A DNA stretch of 64,000 nucleotides from G963691835 sp963691835 (GTDB lineage Bacteria > Pseudomonadota > Alphaproteobacteria > Thalassobaculales > Thalassobaculaceae), in assembly GCA_963691835.1 (NCBI GenBank), contig OY829383.1, positions 4,278,001-4,342,000 on the forward strand. Reading direction: 5' to 3'. Below are positions 24,235-33,291 of the stretch, one piece after another. Under the pieces are notes generated by a model. The model worked only from the letters and a program-made list of their open reading frames with translations. It was not told the DNA's origin and made no database searches. Every line of letters starts with the position of its first letter. Position 1 is the first letter of the stretch. The translations under genes were made by a program, and so were the position numbers.

Positions 24235-24807
24235 ATGAAAATCCTGAACTTGGTTTTCCACCCCGATCTCAGCTCATCCTGGGTGAATCGAGCGTGGAAG
24301 AGGATCCTTGAGGAGAGCGGGAGGATTACGACATCCGTCGATATGTACGGCCGTTATCCTGATTTTCAGATCGACGTGGAGCGCGAGCAATCCGCCTTGC
24401 TCGCCCACGACAGGGTCATCTTCCAGTTCCCAATGTACTGGTACTCCGTCCCACCGCTTCTGAAGAAATGGTTGGATGACGTCCTAACCTACGGGTTCGC
24501 TTACGGCAGCAGCGGAGACAAGCTCGCAGGAAAGGATTTACAAGTGATCGTTTCCGTTGGCGGACACGCACATTTCTACTCCGGCTTCGACATCTACGCG
24601 ACAGTCCATGAGCTTATGCGGCCGTTCCAGCTAACCGCCAATCTATGCAAAATGAACTACATGCTCCCTCTTTGGATGTACCGGGCCGATGCGGCGGACG
24701 ATCAAACGATCGAAAAACATGGCCTGGAATGGGCGGCGACAATTCATGACCCTCTGCGCGGGGACGCGAAGGCCTATCTTCGCAGTCTGCCCGATGGGAG
24801 CGATTGA
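24235..24807 (+). CDS. NAD(P)H-dependent oxidoreductase, flavodoxin fold (KefF/MdaB-like)
   Basis: A 190-residue protein starting 13 bp after the dehalogenase stop. The flavodoxin-like fold is shown by ILNLVFHPDLSSSWVNR at the N-terminus, VIFQFPMYWYSVPPLLKKWL (about 62-81) and VSVGGHAHFYS, the FMN and nicotinamide site pattern of the NQO1/KefF/MdaB group. It is probably a two-electron quinone or nitro reductase using NAD(P)H. The location suggests cotranscription with the dehalogenase and control by the same TetR. No special ribosome-binding site is visible. Confidence 0.82.
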   Translation: MKILNLVFHPDLSSSWVNRAWKRILEESGRITTSVDMYGRYPDFQIDVEREQSALLAHDRVIFQFPMYWYSVPPLLKKWLDDVLTYGFAYGSSGDKLAGKDLQVIVSVGGHAHFYSGFDIYATVHELMRPFQLTANLCKMNYMLPLWMYRADAADDQTIEKHGLEWAATIHDPLRGDAKAYLRSLPDGSD

Positions 24808-25105
24808 ACTCCGGGCCTTCCAACCCTTCGAGTTTGGCGCAAAATCCAGCGGAAGCAGGCGTCGCCCCCCACTCTAGAGCTATAGAATACATCTCTGTTT
24901 TTATTGACATTCTCTAGATTGCCGCTTGGAGGCCCAGCCGCTCCAAGCGGCTCTTGTCGGGCGGCGTTTCCTCCATTCGACGGTCCGCATGTTCCGAGCA
25001 AGAGGAGATACTCAGAAAAAAAATCGAATAATTCTCCGGCTGATTTGTTTCCTGCGTAGGTGCCCGGGAATCGGTGCCCTTCAAGAATCAGCGGAGGAAA
25101 TGAAA

Positions 25106-25699
25106 ATGCACTTGATCAGACTCTTCTTCACCATCGCTGCGCTTGCGCTCGCCGCATCTACGGCACACGCAAAGGACTGGGCGCTGGATGGCAGCCTTTC
25201 GAACGTGTCCTTCGCATCCATCAAGAGCAACGAGATTGGTGAAAACCATAGTTTCAGCGATCTCTCGGGAACTGTCTCCCGGTCTGGTGAGGTCAAACTG
25301 AACATCGGTTTGGCGTCGGTGGAGACGTTCATCGACATCCGAAACAAGAGGATCATCGAGCACGTTTTCAAAGACGCCGCGACGGCAACGGTAACGGCTG
25401 AAATTGACATGGCCGAGCTTGAGGCGTTGGAGATCGGCGACGCAACAACGCTGGAAACCACAGGCACTCTTTCGCTGGTCGGCATTGAAACCGAGTTGGA
25501 CGCACAACTCTTCGTCATGCGCCTGACCGAAGACCGGGTGATGGTGACGACCGATGGAATGATCATGCTCGGCACTGAGGATGCGGGCATTGACGCGAGC
25601 ATTGACGTTCTGAAGGGTCTGGCCTCCCTGGAGAGCATCACACGGGTTAGCCCGATCACCCTGCGGCTGGTGTTCAACGCGACTGAGAAGCAAAGCTAG
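25106..25699 (+). CDS. YceI family periplasmic protein
   Basis: The second ATG (25106) lies eight bases after GGAGG, better than the ATG at 25100. The 197-residue product begins with a cleavable signal peptide ending at STAHA (about residue 22) and continues as a YceI beta-barrel lipocalin-like domain: WALDGSLSNVSFAS, then ETFIDIRNKRI, the region typical of the family. YceI proteins bind isoprenoid lipids or quinones in the periplasm in known cases. It is followed by an ECF sigma factor and anti-sigma pair, which suggests it belongs to an extracytoplasmic stress regulon. Confidence 0.82.
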   Translation: MHLIRLFFTIAALALAASTAHAKDWALDGSLSNVSFASIKSNEIGENHSFSDLSGTVSRSGEVKLNIGLASVETFIDIRNKRIIEHVFKDAATATVTAEIDMAELEALEIGDATTLETTGTLSLVGIETELDAQLFVMRLTEDRVMVTTDGMIMLGTEDAGIDASIDVLKGLASLESITRVSPITLRLVFNATEKQS

Positions 25700-25718
25700 A
25701 TCGAAAAGGGCCGCCCCC

Positions 25719-25746
25719 CTCGCCGCTTGCCCGTTCGAGCGGCGAG
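25719..25746 (+). terminator. stem-loop after the YceI gene
   Basis: CTCGCCGCT (25719-25727) and AGCGGCGAG (25738-25746) are perfectly complementary over 9 bp with a 10-base loop, 20 bases after the YceI stop. There is no U-tract after it, so it may be a processing or stability hairpin rather than a true intrinsic terminator. Confidence 0.45.
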
Positions 25747-25831
25747 CCCGGTCCGGCCACGCATCATGGTTGTTCGCATTCCTAGCCGGGGGCAGTATCG
25801 CGGCCCGGTCTCAAAACGGCACTACGGATAG

Positions 25832-26362
25832 ATGCCCAGGATCACTTCGCCCTCGGACATGGCCACTGCCATTCTGCCCGTCATGACATCCGTCTGGCGC
25901 TTTGCCTTGTCGTTGAGCGGTCAGCGTGACTTGGCCGATGATCTTACTCAGGCAACTGTCCTGAGAGCGATGGAGAGCCACGGTCAGTATCGCGACGGCA
26001 GCAACCTGACGGCTTGGTGCATCACGATTTGCCGTTCGATTTGGTTGAACCAGATGAGGGCACAGGCCATCCGCAAATCTCAGTCCCTGGCGCTAACCCC
26101 GGACGTTGAGGACCTGTCGAGCACGGATCGCGCTGAGACAAACTATTTCGCTCGAGAGGTTATTCAGAAGGTTCTGGAGCTTCCGGAAGCGCAGAGAGAG
26201 ACGGTCGTGCTGGTCTATGTCGAAGGGTTTAAGTACACAGAAGCCGCCCAGATACTCGATGTCCCTCTCGGCACAATAATGAGTCGACTGTCGACAGCCC
26301 GAGCCGCCCTCAAGCATCTGGGCGATCTCAAGCCCAACCTCAACGCTGTTGGAGGCCGGTGA
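25832..26362 (+). CDS. ECF-type RNA polymerase sigma factor
   Basis: A 176-residue group IV sigma factor. Region 2 is around residues 22-88 (SGQRDLADDLTQATVLRAME; NLTAWCITICRSIWLNQ), and region 4 around 113-165 (LPEAQRETVVLVYVEG, FKYTEAAQILDVPLGT, SRLSTARAALKHL). It directs RNA polymerase to stress promoters. The next gene starts at the base after its stop codon and encodes a membrane anti-sigma factor, the usual negative partner. Upstream is YceI, a plausible regulon member. Confidence 0.88.
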   Translation: MPRITSPSDMATAILPVMTSVWRFALSLSGQRDLADDLTQATVLRAMESHGQYRDGSNLTAWCITICRSIWLNQMRAQAIRKSQSLALTPDVEDLSSTDRAETNYFAREVIQKVLELPEAQRETVVLVYVEGFKYTEAAQILDVPLGTIMSRLSTARAALKHLGDLKPNLNAVGGR

Positions 26363-27109
26363 ATGCCCCGCTTCAGTGATATCGAACTGAGGGCCTTTCT
26401 TGATGGCAACGTTTCAAGCGATCAGGAAGCCGAAATCCTAGCCGCCCTGGAGGGTGACCCGGATCTCGAACGCCGCCTCATGAAGATGGACCAGACGGCA
26501 AATACTGTGTCGGAGGCGTTTCAATCGGTGACGCCAAACCGCCCAGCAGAGGACTTCTTGCCCGCACCAAGTGGCCGCACTCTTAGCGTTTCTCCCAACG
26601 TCCGCCTTTTCGCTGCAGCTTGCGTCGGTGGACTGTTGTTGATCGGGGGATACTTAGGACTATCAACGGCAAACTCCGACATACGGCCTTGGATGCACCA
26701 AGTCGCCGCCTATCAGGCGCTGTACAGTGCCGATACCATCTCCATGGTGGCCCATAGCCCGGCTGAGATCGCTGAACAGTTGGCGCGGTCAGAGGCGGCA
26801 CTCAAAATCGATCTGAACGGCGACACCCTGTCAAAGCTCTCTGGTTTGGCGCTGAAACGCGCGCAGTTGCTCGCGTTCGAAGGACAGCCACTGAGTCAGA
26901 TCGTTTTTGCCGGCCCTGCGGGGCAGCCGATTGCTCTTTGCGTCTTCAAAGACAGCGGCGGAACGAAAGAGCGAATTACCTATACCCGCCTTGAGGGACT
27001 TGAGAGTGCCAGCTTCAGCGTCGGATCCTACAGTTTTCTGCTGATTGGCCCGGTCGACAAGATGGCCATCGAGACCTACGCGCATCAGATCCGAAAGATA
27101 TTCACTTAG
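26363..27109 (+). CDS. membrane anti-sigma factor
   Basis: A 248-residue protein starting immediately after the sigma stop (TGAATG). The N-terminal 60 residues (FSDIELRAFLDGNVSSDQEA, then ALEGDPDLERRL) resemble the cytoplasmic anti-sigma domain without the zinc-binding His-Cys-Cys of ZAS members. A single transmembrane helix lies at residues 82-100, leaving a periplasmic C-terminal domain of about 145 residues that ends with SYSFLLIGPVDKM. It should hold the ECF sigma factor inactive until a periplasmic signal arrives. Translational coupling sets the ratio. Confidence 0.82.
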   Translation: MPRFSDIELRAFLDGNVSSDQEAEILAALEGDPDLERRLMKMDQTANTVSEAFQSVTPNRPAEDFLPAPSGRTLSVSPNVRLFAAACVGGLLLIGGYLGLSTANSDIRPWMHQVAAYQALYSADTISMVAHSPAEIAEQLARSEAALKIDLNGDTLSKLSGLALKRAQLLAFEGQPLSQIVFAGPAGQPIALCVFKDSGGTKERITYTRLEGLESASFSVGSYSFLLIGPVDKMAIETYAHQIRKIFT

Positions 27110-27314
27110 CTAAAAGTCTTTTCCGGGTCAGAAAACTCACTAATCCTTCAGCGCCCAAAAAGGCGCCACTCGATATTTTCACCTCAGCAACATTGAGTCT
27201 TCTTGCCGTTTAGTAAAAAACAGTAGCGCATCGCCAAATGGCGTCTGTTTGTTTTAAACTATGGTTTTCTATGGCTGGATCACCTAGCTAGAAATCCGTT
27301 AATTGGTCTTAGCT

Positions 27315-28073
27315 CTACCTCAGGCTGGCAAGGCCAATTCCTGTTGCTGCGAAGCCGCCGTCGACGTTCAGTGTTTCACCATTGATGTAACTCGCCCTGT
27401 CGCTGCACAGGAAATGGATCGCGCTTGCCAGTTCCTCCTCCAGTCCATAGCGGCCAAGGGGAATGGCGTTGTGGTAGTCGGCACGGATTTCCGGCGTGTG
27501 AACCTGTTTGGCCATGGCCGTTTCCACCGGACCGGGTGAGACGGCGTTGACCCTGATGCCGAGTACCCCGAGCTCGGCGCCAAGCTGTTTTGTCAAATGG
27601 ACCAGAGCGGCTTTGCTGGTTCCATAGGCCACCCGCAAGGTGGAGGCACGCGCTCCGGATATGGACGTGACGTTGACGATCGCACCGCCACCGCCGGAGA
27701 GCATCAGGGGTGCAAAAGCCTGGGTACAAAGAAAGGCCCCACTAAGATTGACATCCAGCACCCGGGACCATTCCTCGAACGTCGTCTCGAGGACCGGCTT
27801 GAACACCGCGATCCCGGCATTGTTGATCAGGGCATCAACGCGGCCATATCGCTCCATAATCCCATTCGCGGCCGCAGCGACCTGCTCTGGACTGGATACA
27901 TCGCAGGTCATCGCGATCGCCTCTGAAGGCTGGTCCAGCGCCTCGTGCGCACGGGCCTGCATGTCCGTGTCGACATCCAGCATGGCCACACGCCAGCCCT
28001 CGGTAAGGAAATATCTGACCGTTGCGAGACCGATCCCGCGAGCGGCACCTGTGACAACTGCGACCTTTTTCAT
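27315..28073 (-). CDS. SDR family oxidoreductase (3-oxoacyl-ACP reductase-like)
   Basis: A 252-residue FabG-like SDR with TGAARGIG at residues 8-15, the Asp after strand 2 in MLDVDTD that suggests NAD(H) preference, NNAGIA at about residue 88, Ser in NVTSISGA, and YGTSK at about 154. The C-terminus YINGETLNVDGGFA is typical. It stands alone on the minus strand between two plus-strand units. The substrate is unknown. Confidence 0.85.
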   Translation of the reverse strand: MKKVAVVTGAARGIGLATVRYFLTEGWRVAMLDVDTDMQARAHEALDQPSEAIAMTCDVSSPEQVAAAANGIMERYGRVDALINNAGIAVFKPVLETTFEEWSRVLDVNLSGAFLCTQAFAPLMLSGGGGAIVNVTSISGARASTLRVAYGTSKAALVHLTKQLGAELGVLGIRVNAVSPGPVETAMAKQVHTPEIRADYHNAIPLGRYGLEEELASAIHFLCSDRASYINGETLNVDGGFAATGIGLASLR

Positions 28074-28699
28074 CAGCTATCCGCCTCTCGAATTGTGAGC
28101 CAGGAGAACCCCTTGGGCTGGCGGTACTATCAACATGTGTCGGCAGCGAACAAAGCCCATTCGTCCCACCGCCCAGAGGCTAAGAGGAACAGAACTCGAT
28201 ATAGCCCAAGACACGTCAACTAGAGGGAAGTTTCCTTGGGGTAACACCCGTAAGCCTCCCAACGCGATCGAGCCGTGGGTGTCAAAAAAACGTCACCTCC
28301 AACCATTGCAAGCGACGTACAGACATGTGAGGTTTTGGTATTCATTCGCGTCAGCGTTTCGCTAATTTGCCCCCTGTATCAGACTAATTTTGTTTGTTTC
28401 TTTTATTACAAAATCGCTTTAACAAATACTGTGAGACAGTTTTCTCGAACCTTACCTCTTTCTCTGTATATTCGATCTTGGCAGGCAATATACTCGCGAC
28501 AACCGTTTGTTTGTTTCTAGCCCAGTCCAGTCAATCCGTATCGCCGAAAAGACGTGAGCTGCATACGGTCGAACACGCGTGATCCATATCAAAGTCGCTA
28601 TGGCAGATAGGTGATACTCCCTACTCTCTAGTAAGGACTTGGATCACCCAAGCTCAGGTCGCGGCTTGATAGCGATCATTACATGACTGGATCGTCCGT
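28074..28699 (+). other. intergenic stretch of 626 bases, no gene seen
   Basis: No frame here has coding character and no tRNA, riboswitch or long repeat is apparent. The part from 28330 to 28560 is visibly AT-rich compared with the surrounding genes. It must hold the promoters of the SDR at 27315 (minus) and of the histidine kinase operon at 28700 (plus). Confidence 0.5.
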
Positions 28700-29251
28700 A
28701 TGCATATTGCAGTTTGTCGCCGTTTCGCCTGGGCCATCGCCATGGCGTGTATCTGGTCGGCGTTGGCTCTCCCCGCCAATGCAGGAGACTCCGCTAACCA
28801 GTTGGCCCAATCATCACTCGAGGCCCCAAAAGGGCGGGTGATCTTGACGATAACCGGCGCGATAAAGCACACGAACGCGGACGGCGAGGCCCGGTTCGAC
28901 CGCGAGATGCTGGTTGGATTGGGCCTCCACGAACTGACAACGAGTACGACTTGGACAGCGGGAACTTCGGTCTTCAAAGGCGCGCTGGCAAGCGATGTGA
29001 TGGACGCGGTCGGTGCGCACGGTGACACTATTCACGCCACGGCTCTAAACGATTATGAAGTCGAGATACCGGTATCGGATTTCGCCAAATACGGTGTCGT
29101 GTTTGCTCTCTGGAAAGATGACCAGGAGCTGACGGCCAGGACAAAAGGGCCCATCTGGCCCGTTTATCCCCGGGATGACTATCCGGAATTGCGCAATCGG
29201 GCCTCGGACAAAAAGTGGATTTGGCAACTTGTCAGAATGGAAATCCGATAA
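28700..29251 (+). CDS. periplasmic protein with oxidoreductase molybdopterin-binding-like domain
   Basis: The 183-residue product starts with a signal peptide ending at LPANAG (residue 29). The mature part is related to the molybdopterin-binding fold of sulfite-oxidase-like proteins: ILTITGAIKHTN, TWTAGTSVFKGALASDVMDA, HATALNDYEVEIPV, and KGPIWPVYPRDDYPELRN, quoted separately. The catalytic Cys of the real enzymes is missing, so it is probably a cofactor- or ligand-binding sensor protein. Its end overlaps the histidine kinase gene by 23 bases, so the pair may sense a periplasmic signal together. Confidence 0.72.
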   Translation: MHIAVCRRFAWAIAMACIWSALALPANAGDSANQLAQSSLEAPKGRVILTITGAIKHTNADGEARFDREMLVGLGLHELTTSTTWTAGTSVFKGALASDVMDAVGAHGDTIHATALNDYEVEIPVSDFAKYGVVFALWKDDQELTARTKGPIWPVYPRDDYPELRNRASDKKWIWQLVRMEIR

Positions 29252-30659
29252 AGCGCGAAGTGGCGGGGCCAAGACGGGACTACTGCTCGCGACTGTTGGT
29301 TTGTTTTTGGTTAGCGCCTTCATTGGCGCGGTTTTCATGATGCAACAGTTCAGGCCTGATCAGGCCGAAGTCCGCGGTTCGGGACTGTGGCTCGCGACCG
29401 AAGTTGATCGCGAACTCCTGCGCCTGACCAGCGTCATCGGTCGCTACGCGCGTGGCGACCGGGACGTCACCCACGACGATGTAATGCTGCGTTTCGACAT
29501 CCTGTGGAGCCAGGTCGACAACCTGCGTTCGGGATCACTCGGCCAGCACGTTGTTTCGATTTCGGAAGGCGAAGACGCGATTGATGGCGTGGTGTCGTTG
29601 CTGGACAATATCGAACCCGCTTTGCAGCAACTGGCGTATCGCGATCTTTCTGCCGGCCAGGCTATCATTGATCAGATTGCCGTAATGATAGCGCCCATTC
29701 ACAAAATGGCGCAGCGGGTCGATAAGTGGGAGCAGGAGTTCATCATTGAACAGACGCGGTCGGCCAACCGCTCCTTTTTTCTGTTGGCGTTGATCATCGC
29801 AGCAACGAGTGTTTTGGGAACCGTCCTGCTTGTTTTTCTGTTCCGGGAAAACAAACGCGCCAGGGACGCCGAGAGTCGGGTTCGCCAGATCAACCAAACT
29901 CTCGAGCAACGGGTTCTGAACCGTACGCGCGATCTGGAAGTGGCCGTTCAGATTGCCGACGAGGCAAACGCCGCGAAATCCGATTTCATGGCCTCAATGA
30001 ACCACGAACTCCGCACCCCACTGAATGCGATCTCCGGCTTTGCACAAATGCTGGTGCAGGAGACTTTCGGTAAACATAGCGATCCGCACTACCTGGATTA
30101 TGCAAAAAGCATCCATGACTCCAGCCAGCATCTGATCGAAATCGTTGGAGACGTTCTGGATCTGTCGAAGATCGAAGCTGGCCAGCTCGAAGTAAAGGCG
30201 ACCAAATTTTCGCTTCATCCTGTCATTGAAGAATGCAGCCGATTGATCGGTGACGGATCGCGGGTCCACTCGAACCGGGTAACGACTGAACTCGCCGACG
30301 ACACCACTACGCTTTTTGCCGACCTCACACTGTTCCGGCAGATCATGCTCAATCTCCTATCCAATGCCGACAAGTACACGCCGATGGATGGTCTGATCAC
30401 TGTGAGGACGGAGCGGGGCGCGGGCAACGAGATCATTGTCCGCATCTCCGACACGGGTGTTGGGATCGAACCTGAGGACCTGATGATGGTCCTGGAGCCC
30501 TTTGGACAGGCGCGAGCAAACTCGCAGGTGGCCCATGAGGGAACCGGTCTTGGACTACCAATCGCAAAGAGCCTCATTGAGGCACACGGTGGACGCCTGG
30601 AACTGGAAAGCCAGGTCGGCACAGGGACGACCGTCACTCTCGTGTTCCCGAATGAATGA
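29229..30659 (+). CDS. sensor histidine kinase, membrane-bound
   Basis: The TTG at 29229 is chosen because it gives a short cytoplasmic tail before the first helix; an ATG at 29175 lies deeper in the upstream gene. The 476-residue product has helices at about residues 15-37 and 186-205, a periplasmic domain between, then a coiled coil, the HisKA motif MNHELRTPLNAI with phospho-His near residue 259, and HATPase boxes LLSNADKYTP, ISDTGVGI, EGTGLGLPIAK. No response regulator is adjacent, so the partner is elsewhere. The overlap with the molybdopterin-fold gene indicates coupling. Confidence 0.82.
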   Translation: MSEWKSDKARSGGAKTGLLLATVGLFLVSAFIGAVFMMQQFRPDQAEVRGSGLWLATEVDRELLRLTSVIGRYARGDRDVTHDDVMLRFDILWSQVDNLRSGSLGQHVVSISEGEDAIDGVVSLLDNIEPALQQLAYRDLSAGQAIIDQIAVMIAPIHKMAQRVDKWEQEFIIEQTRSANRSFFLLALIIAATSVLGTVLLVFLFRENKRARDAESRVRQINQTLEQRVLNRTRDLEVAVQIADEANAAKSDFMASMNHELRTPLNAISGFAQMLVQETFGKHSDPHYLDYAKSIHDSSQHLIEIVGDVLDLSKIEAGQLEVKATKFSLHPVIEECSRLIGDGSRVHSNRVTTELADDTTTLFADLTLFRQIMLNLLSNADKYTPMDGLITVRTERGAGNEIIVRISDTGVGIEPEDLMMVLEPFGQARANSQVAHEGTGLGLPIAKSLIEAHGGRLELESQVGTGTTVTLVFPNE

Positions 30660-31014
30660 AACTTGTGGTGATCTGTCTGCAACGGGATAATACTAGATCA
30701 TCTTACACATTGAAAAATGCGTCTGGTTGCAAACACAAGACAGTTCTCAGTATTTATCAACAAAAGTGGCGTCTCCGAATATTGTAGACACCACATGATT
30801 TTTTATATTCGTTAATCGTTATACTACTTATATTACGCCAGATTGAACCAAAAAACTCATCCTATTTCATTTAGTGACTATATCAAAAAGCGAATTTTTA
30901 AAATGCATGCGCAATTAATAATTCGCCTCCCTAACTTATTTATTAATCTCTACTCTTGTTGAGTGTTATGCTTGCAATGCTATTGTACTTATTACATGCC
31001 GAATTACGAAAAAA
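30660..31014 (+). other. AT-rich intergenic region with repeat module C
   Basis: No gene is seen in these 355 bases, which are strikingly AT-rich. They contain the third copy of a terminator-bearing repeat (30721-30811) between two convergent genes. Confidence 0.6.
30721..30811 (-). repeat. terminator-bearing repeat module, copy C (diverged)
   Basis: Resembles copy A (32118-32210) at about 60 percent by eye, with shared gtctggtt, cagtat, aaaa-ggcg and catga-T-run blocks in the same order. GTGGcGTCT (30766-30774) and AGACaCCAC (30786-30794) form a stem with one mismatch. On the plus strand a T-run follows (30799-30804), on the minus strand a shorter one. It lies downstream of the AEC gene on the minus strand and of the histidine kinase on the plus strand. 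Confidence 0.55.
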
Positions 31015-31950
31015 TCAAGAATAGCCTAATAGCACCAAAACCAGCGATATTGTTGGAAACGAAAGTACTGTTGTGATTAGCATCACAGGGGAGGTTCGGC
31101 GAACATATATGCCGTGTGCTTGAGCTAAAACAAATGGCCCAGAACCGATTGGCAAGGCCGCTACCAATATGGCTACGCTTGCCCAGAGAGGGTTCGTTGG
31201 AAAGAAGAACAGAATGAATAGGGAAGTCAAAGCAGGTTGAACGACCAATTTAGCGGCAGTCATGGACGCAAGTTCCATCCCACCATCTCTTAAAGGTTTG
31301 CCGACAAGATAGAGACCGATAGAAAACAGTGCGCAGGGTCCGGCGGCGGCACCAAGGATATCTAAATAAGTCGCAGCAAATACGGGTATCTCGATCTCAG
31401 CCCAAGTCCATACTAAACCGGCGCATGGTGCCCAGATCATTGGATTACGGGCGAGAGCGCCTGCCACTCGCCAGAAAATGGACATCAAACTGCTGTGTCG
31501 TCTAAGCGATAATTCAATTGGTATAATTGCCAAAGCCACCGACAAAACCGAAACTACCATCGCGATAATTGCTGGCAATGCGGCATCGGGTCCGAAGGCA
31601 GCTATTGCTAAAGGGATCCCCATATATCCAGTGTTCGGATAGGAGGAGTTTAAACCATGCAGAGCGGCCTCAGCACCATTTAGACGAAATGCAATTCGGC
31701 CTATGACACTAAAAACGACCCATGTTGCAATTGAGGCACCTGCAAAGGCAGCCAAGAATGAAGTGTTATAAACCCGCTCAAGGTCGACCCGCGCCATTGC
31801 TCCGAACAACAGGGCGGGCAAGGCAACCCAATAGACAAATGCGTTGAGTGCTTCGCTGCTTTCCGAGCCAAGCACCTTTGCCTTTCCACAGATGTAGCCT
31901 GTCGCAAGAATGGCAAACACAGGCAGCACTATGTCAAGAAGAACTTCCAA
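31015..31950 (-). CDS. AEC (auxin efflux carrier) family transporter
   Basis: A 311-residue inner-membrane protein with about ten helices in two inverted five-helix halves. Recognisable parts are MEVLLDIVLPVFAILATGYI at the N-terminus, the loop with LNAFVYWVALPALLFGAM, SSYPNTGYMGIPLAI (the conserved N-terminal NxGxxGxP motif), and SIGLYLVGKPL. Bacterial members transport organic acids such as malate or malonate, but the substrate is unknown. The gene is noticeably AT-richer than the rest of the window, pointing to a foreign origin or a relaxed region. A terminator-like repeat follows at 30721-30811. Confidence 0.85.
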   Translation of the reverse strand: MEVLLDIVLPVFAILATGYICGKAKVLGSESSEALNAFVYWVALPALLFGAMARVDLERVYNTSFLAAFAGASIATWVVFSVIGRIAFRLNGAEAALHGLNSSYPNTGYMGIPLAIAAFGPDAALPAIIAMVVSVLSVALAIIPIELSLRRHSSLMSIFWRVAGALARNPMIWAPCAGLVWTWAEIEIPVFAATYLDILGAAAGPCALFSIGLYLVGKPLRDGGMELASMTAAKLVVQPALTSLFILFFFPTNPLWASVAILVAALPIGSGPFVLAQAHGIYVRRTSPVMLITTVLSFPTISLVLVLLGYS

Positions 31951-32455
31951 AATTCTGTCCAGATCGATCGCAAAACTATTGTTCGCATATAAACTGGATT
32001 GAGACAGTCTCGATTCAAACTCAACCCCGGCAAATTATATGCTTCTAACCATAATATTTTCAGCCTAACAATTATGCTTAGGGTCAATTGGAGACCATCT
32101 CGAATACTGAAGAATAGGTCCGGTTATGAGCATAAACCAGTCAGCAGTATCGACAAAAAAATACGGCGTTCCCAATCTCTGAGGACGCCGCATGACTTTT
32201 TTTAAATGTGCTATAATTCCCTCGCTTAGCGCTTGGCTAATTGGTGTCTCTATATCCATTCAATATTGCTTTGATATTTGAGCATAGATCAAATCTGTAA
32301 AAGTCTTATGAGACAAATTCACAGTGCCTTGTCTTTTTTAGCCTGTGTTTCCGCTCGTCGCAGACAACATAACCGCCATATCGGCTCGTCAGCGTCAGGC
32401 CAGGAACGGACTAGGATTGTGATCAGTTTCGTCGATTGCTTATTAAACAGCTGAT
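31951..32455 (-). other. intergenic region with repeat module A
   Basis: No protein gene is seen. It contains the copy A terminator module and a relic of the rpsI 3' end (32228-32245), plus the promoter of the AEC gene. Base composition is AT-rich. Confidence 0.55.
32084..32236 (-). repeat. terminator-bearing repeat module, copy A, with rpsI 3' end relic
   Basis: Aligns along its whole length with copy B (33152-33302) in the same orientation. Identity is highest over 32118-32193 (about three quarters by eye) and includes aaaaaatacggcg and the hairpin. The distance from the hairpin to agcgcttgg differs by only 2 bases; in copy B that nonamer is the last codons of rpsI. ATACGGCG (32161-32168) pairs with CGCCGcAT (32186-32193), followed on the minus strand by a run of T, so it is a terminator for the SRPBCC gene. 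Confidence 0.75.
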
Positions 32456-32947
32456 TTACTCAGCGAACGCCGCCACCCGTTTGGCGAGAGCCTCGTTTGC
32501 CTCGGCATAAGCCGGCTCGATCCAATCGGAGTTCCAGAACCACAGGAACCCGCCACGATCGACCTCATGTTGAATCGCTCTAGTTCCACCATCAATTGGT
32601 TCCAATAACCAGCGATGATCGTAGGTAATGATCGCTGGGATGCCACCGGTCTGACGCAACTCCCGAAATGGTTCGACCGCTCTGACGGTGTTTGTCATGT
32701 CTAGAAGGTCTCCGGAAGGAGTCTTCACCGTGGTGGGTAGATCTGCGCCAACTTCGTACCGTCCCTGAACTTCGACGACCGTCGGATTCCATTCCGAATA
32801 GGCTTCAGTGTCCATCAAGACAGCCCAAACCGCGTCCGGCGGAGCAGCAATATCGATCTCGACATGAAAGGTCTTCGTCGTCAGAAACGAAGAAACTGTA
32901 AGTAAAGATAGGATGGGAATGCCAAATTTTAGACTTTTCTGAATCAT
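32456..32947 (-). CDS. SRPBCC (START/Bet v 1 superfamily) protein with N-terminal membrane anchor
   Basis: A 163-residue protein. Residues 8-24 (FGIPILSLLTVSSFLTT) form one hydrophobic helix, a signal or anchor. The rest is an SRPBCC domain: FHVEIDIAAPPDAVWAVLMD, SEWNPTVVEVQGRYEVG and an aromatic C-terminal helix. Such domains bind hydrophobic ligands or act in polyketide-type cyclisation; no specific role is evident. It lies in the AT-rich segment between two copies of the terminator module and may be part of a transferred piece. Confidence 0.8.
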   Translation of the reverse strand: MIQKSLKFGIPILSLLTVSSFLTTKTFHVEIDIAAPPDAVWAVLMDTEAYSEWNPTVVEVQGRYEVGADLPTTVKTPSGDLLDMTNTVRAVEPFRELRQTGGIPAIITYDHRWLLEPIDGGTRAIQHEVDRGGFLWFWNSDWIEPAYAEANEALAKRVAAFAE

Positions 32948-33291
32948 TTGATCCTCGAGACAAAAGTTGGCGTTATTCGCATTCTTTCAAGCGGTTGTAG
33001 CAACATCGAAAACAGGAGTGCTGCGCGGCGATCACGATTCTAGAACTTCATTATGGGCGGTCCATGATCACCTCGCCAAGTCTTGCTCAGAACGCCCATG
33101 CTTCAGGAAGCTTATTGTTTGTCGAGTCACCACGATTGTGTCTACCTCAGCTCAATTTCAGAGCAAACCAAATCCAGCAAGTTCCGTCCGATTGCGAGCA
33201 TAGACCAAACAGCAGTACTAACGAAAAAATACGGCGCTCCCATACCCTGGGTACGCCGTATAAAATATTGATTTTGTTGTTATATTTCTGA
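32948..33291 (-). other. intergenic region with repeat module B
   Basis: No gene is seen in these 344 bases. It holds the rpsI terminator as part of copy B and probably the promoter for the SRPBCC gene near 32950-33050. Confidence 0.55.
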
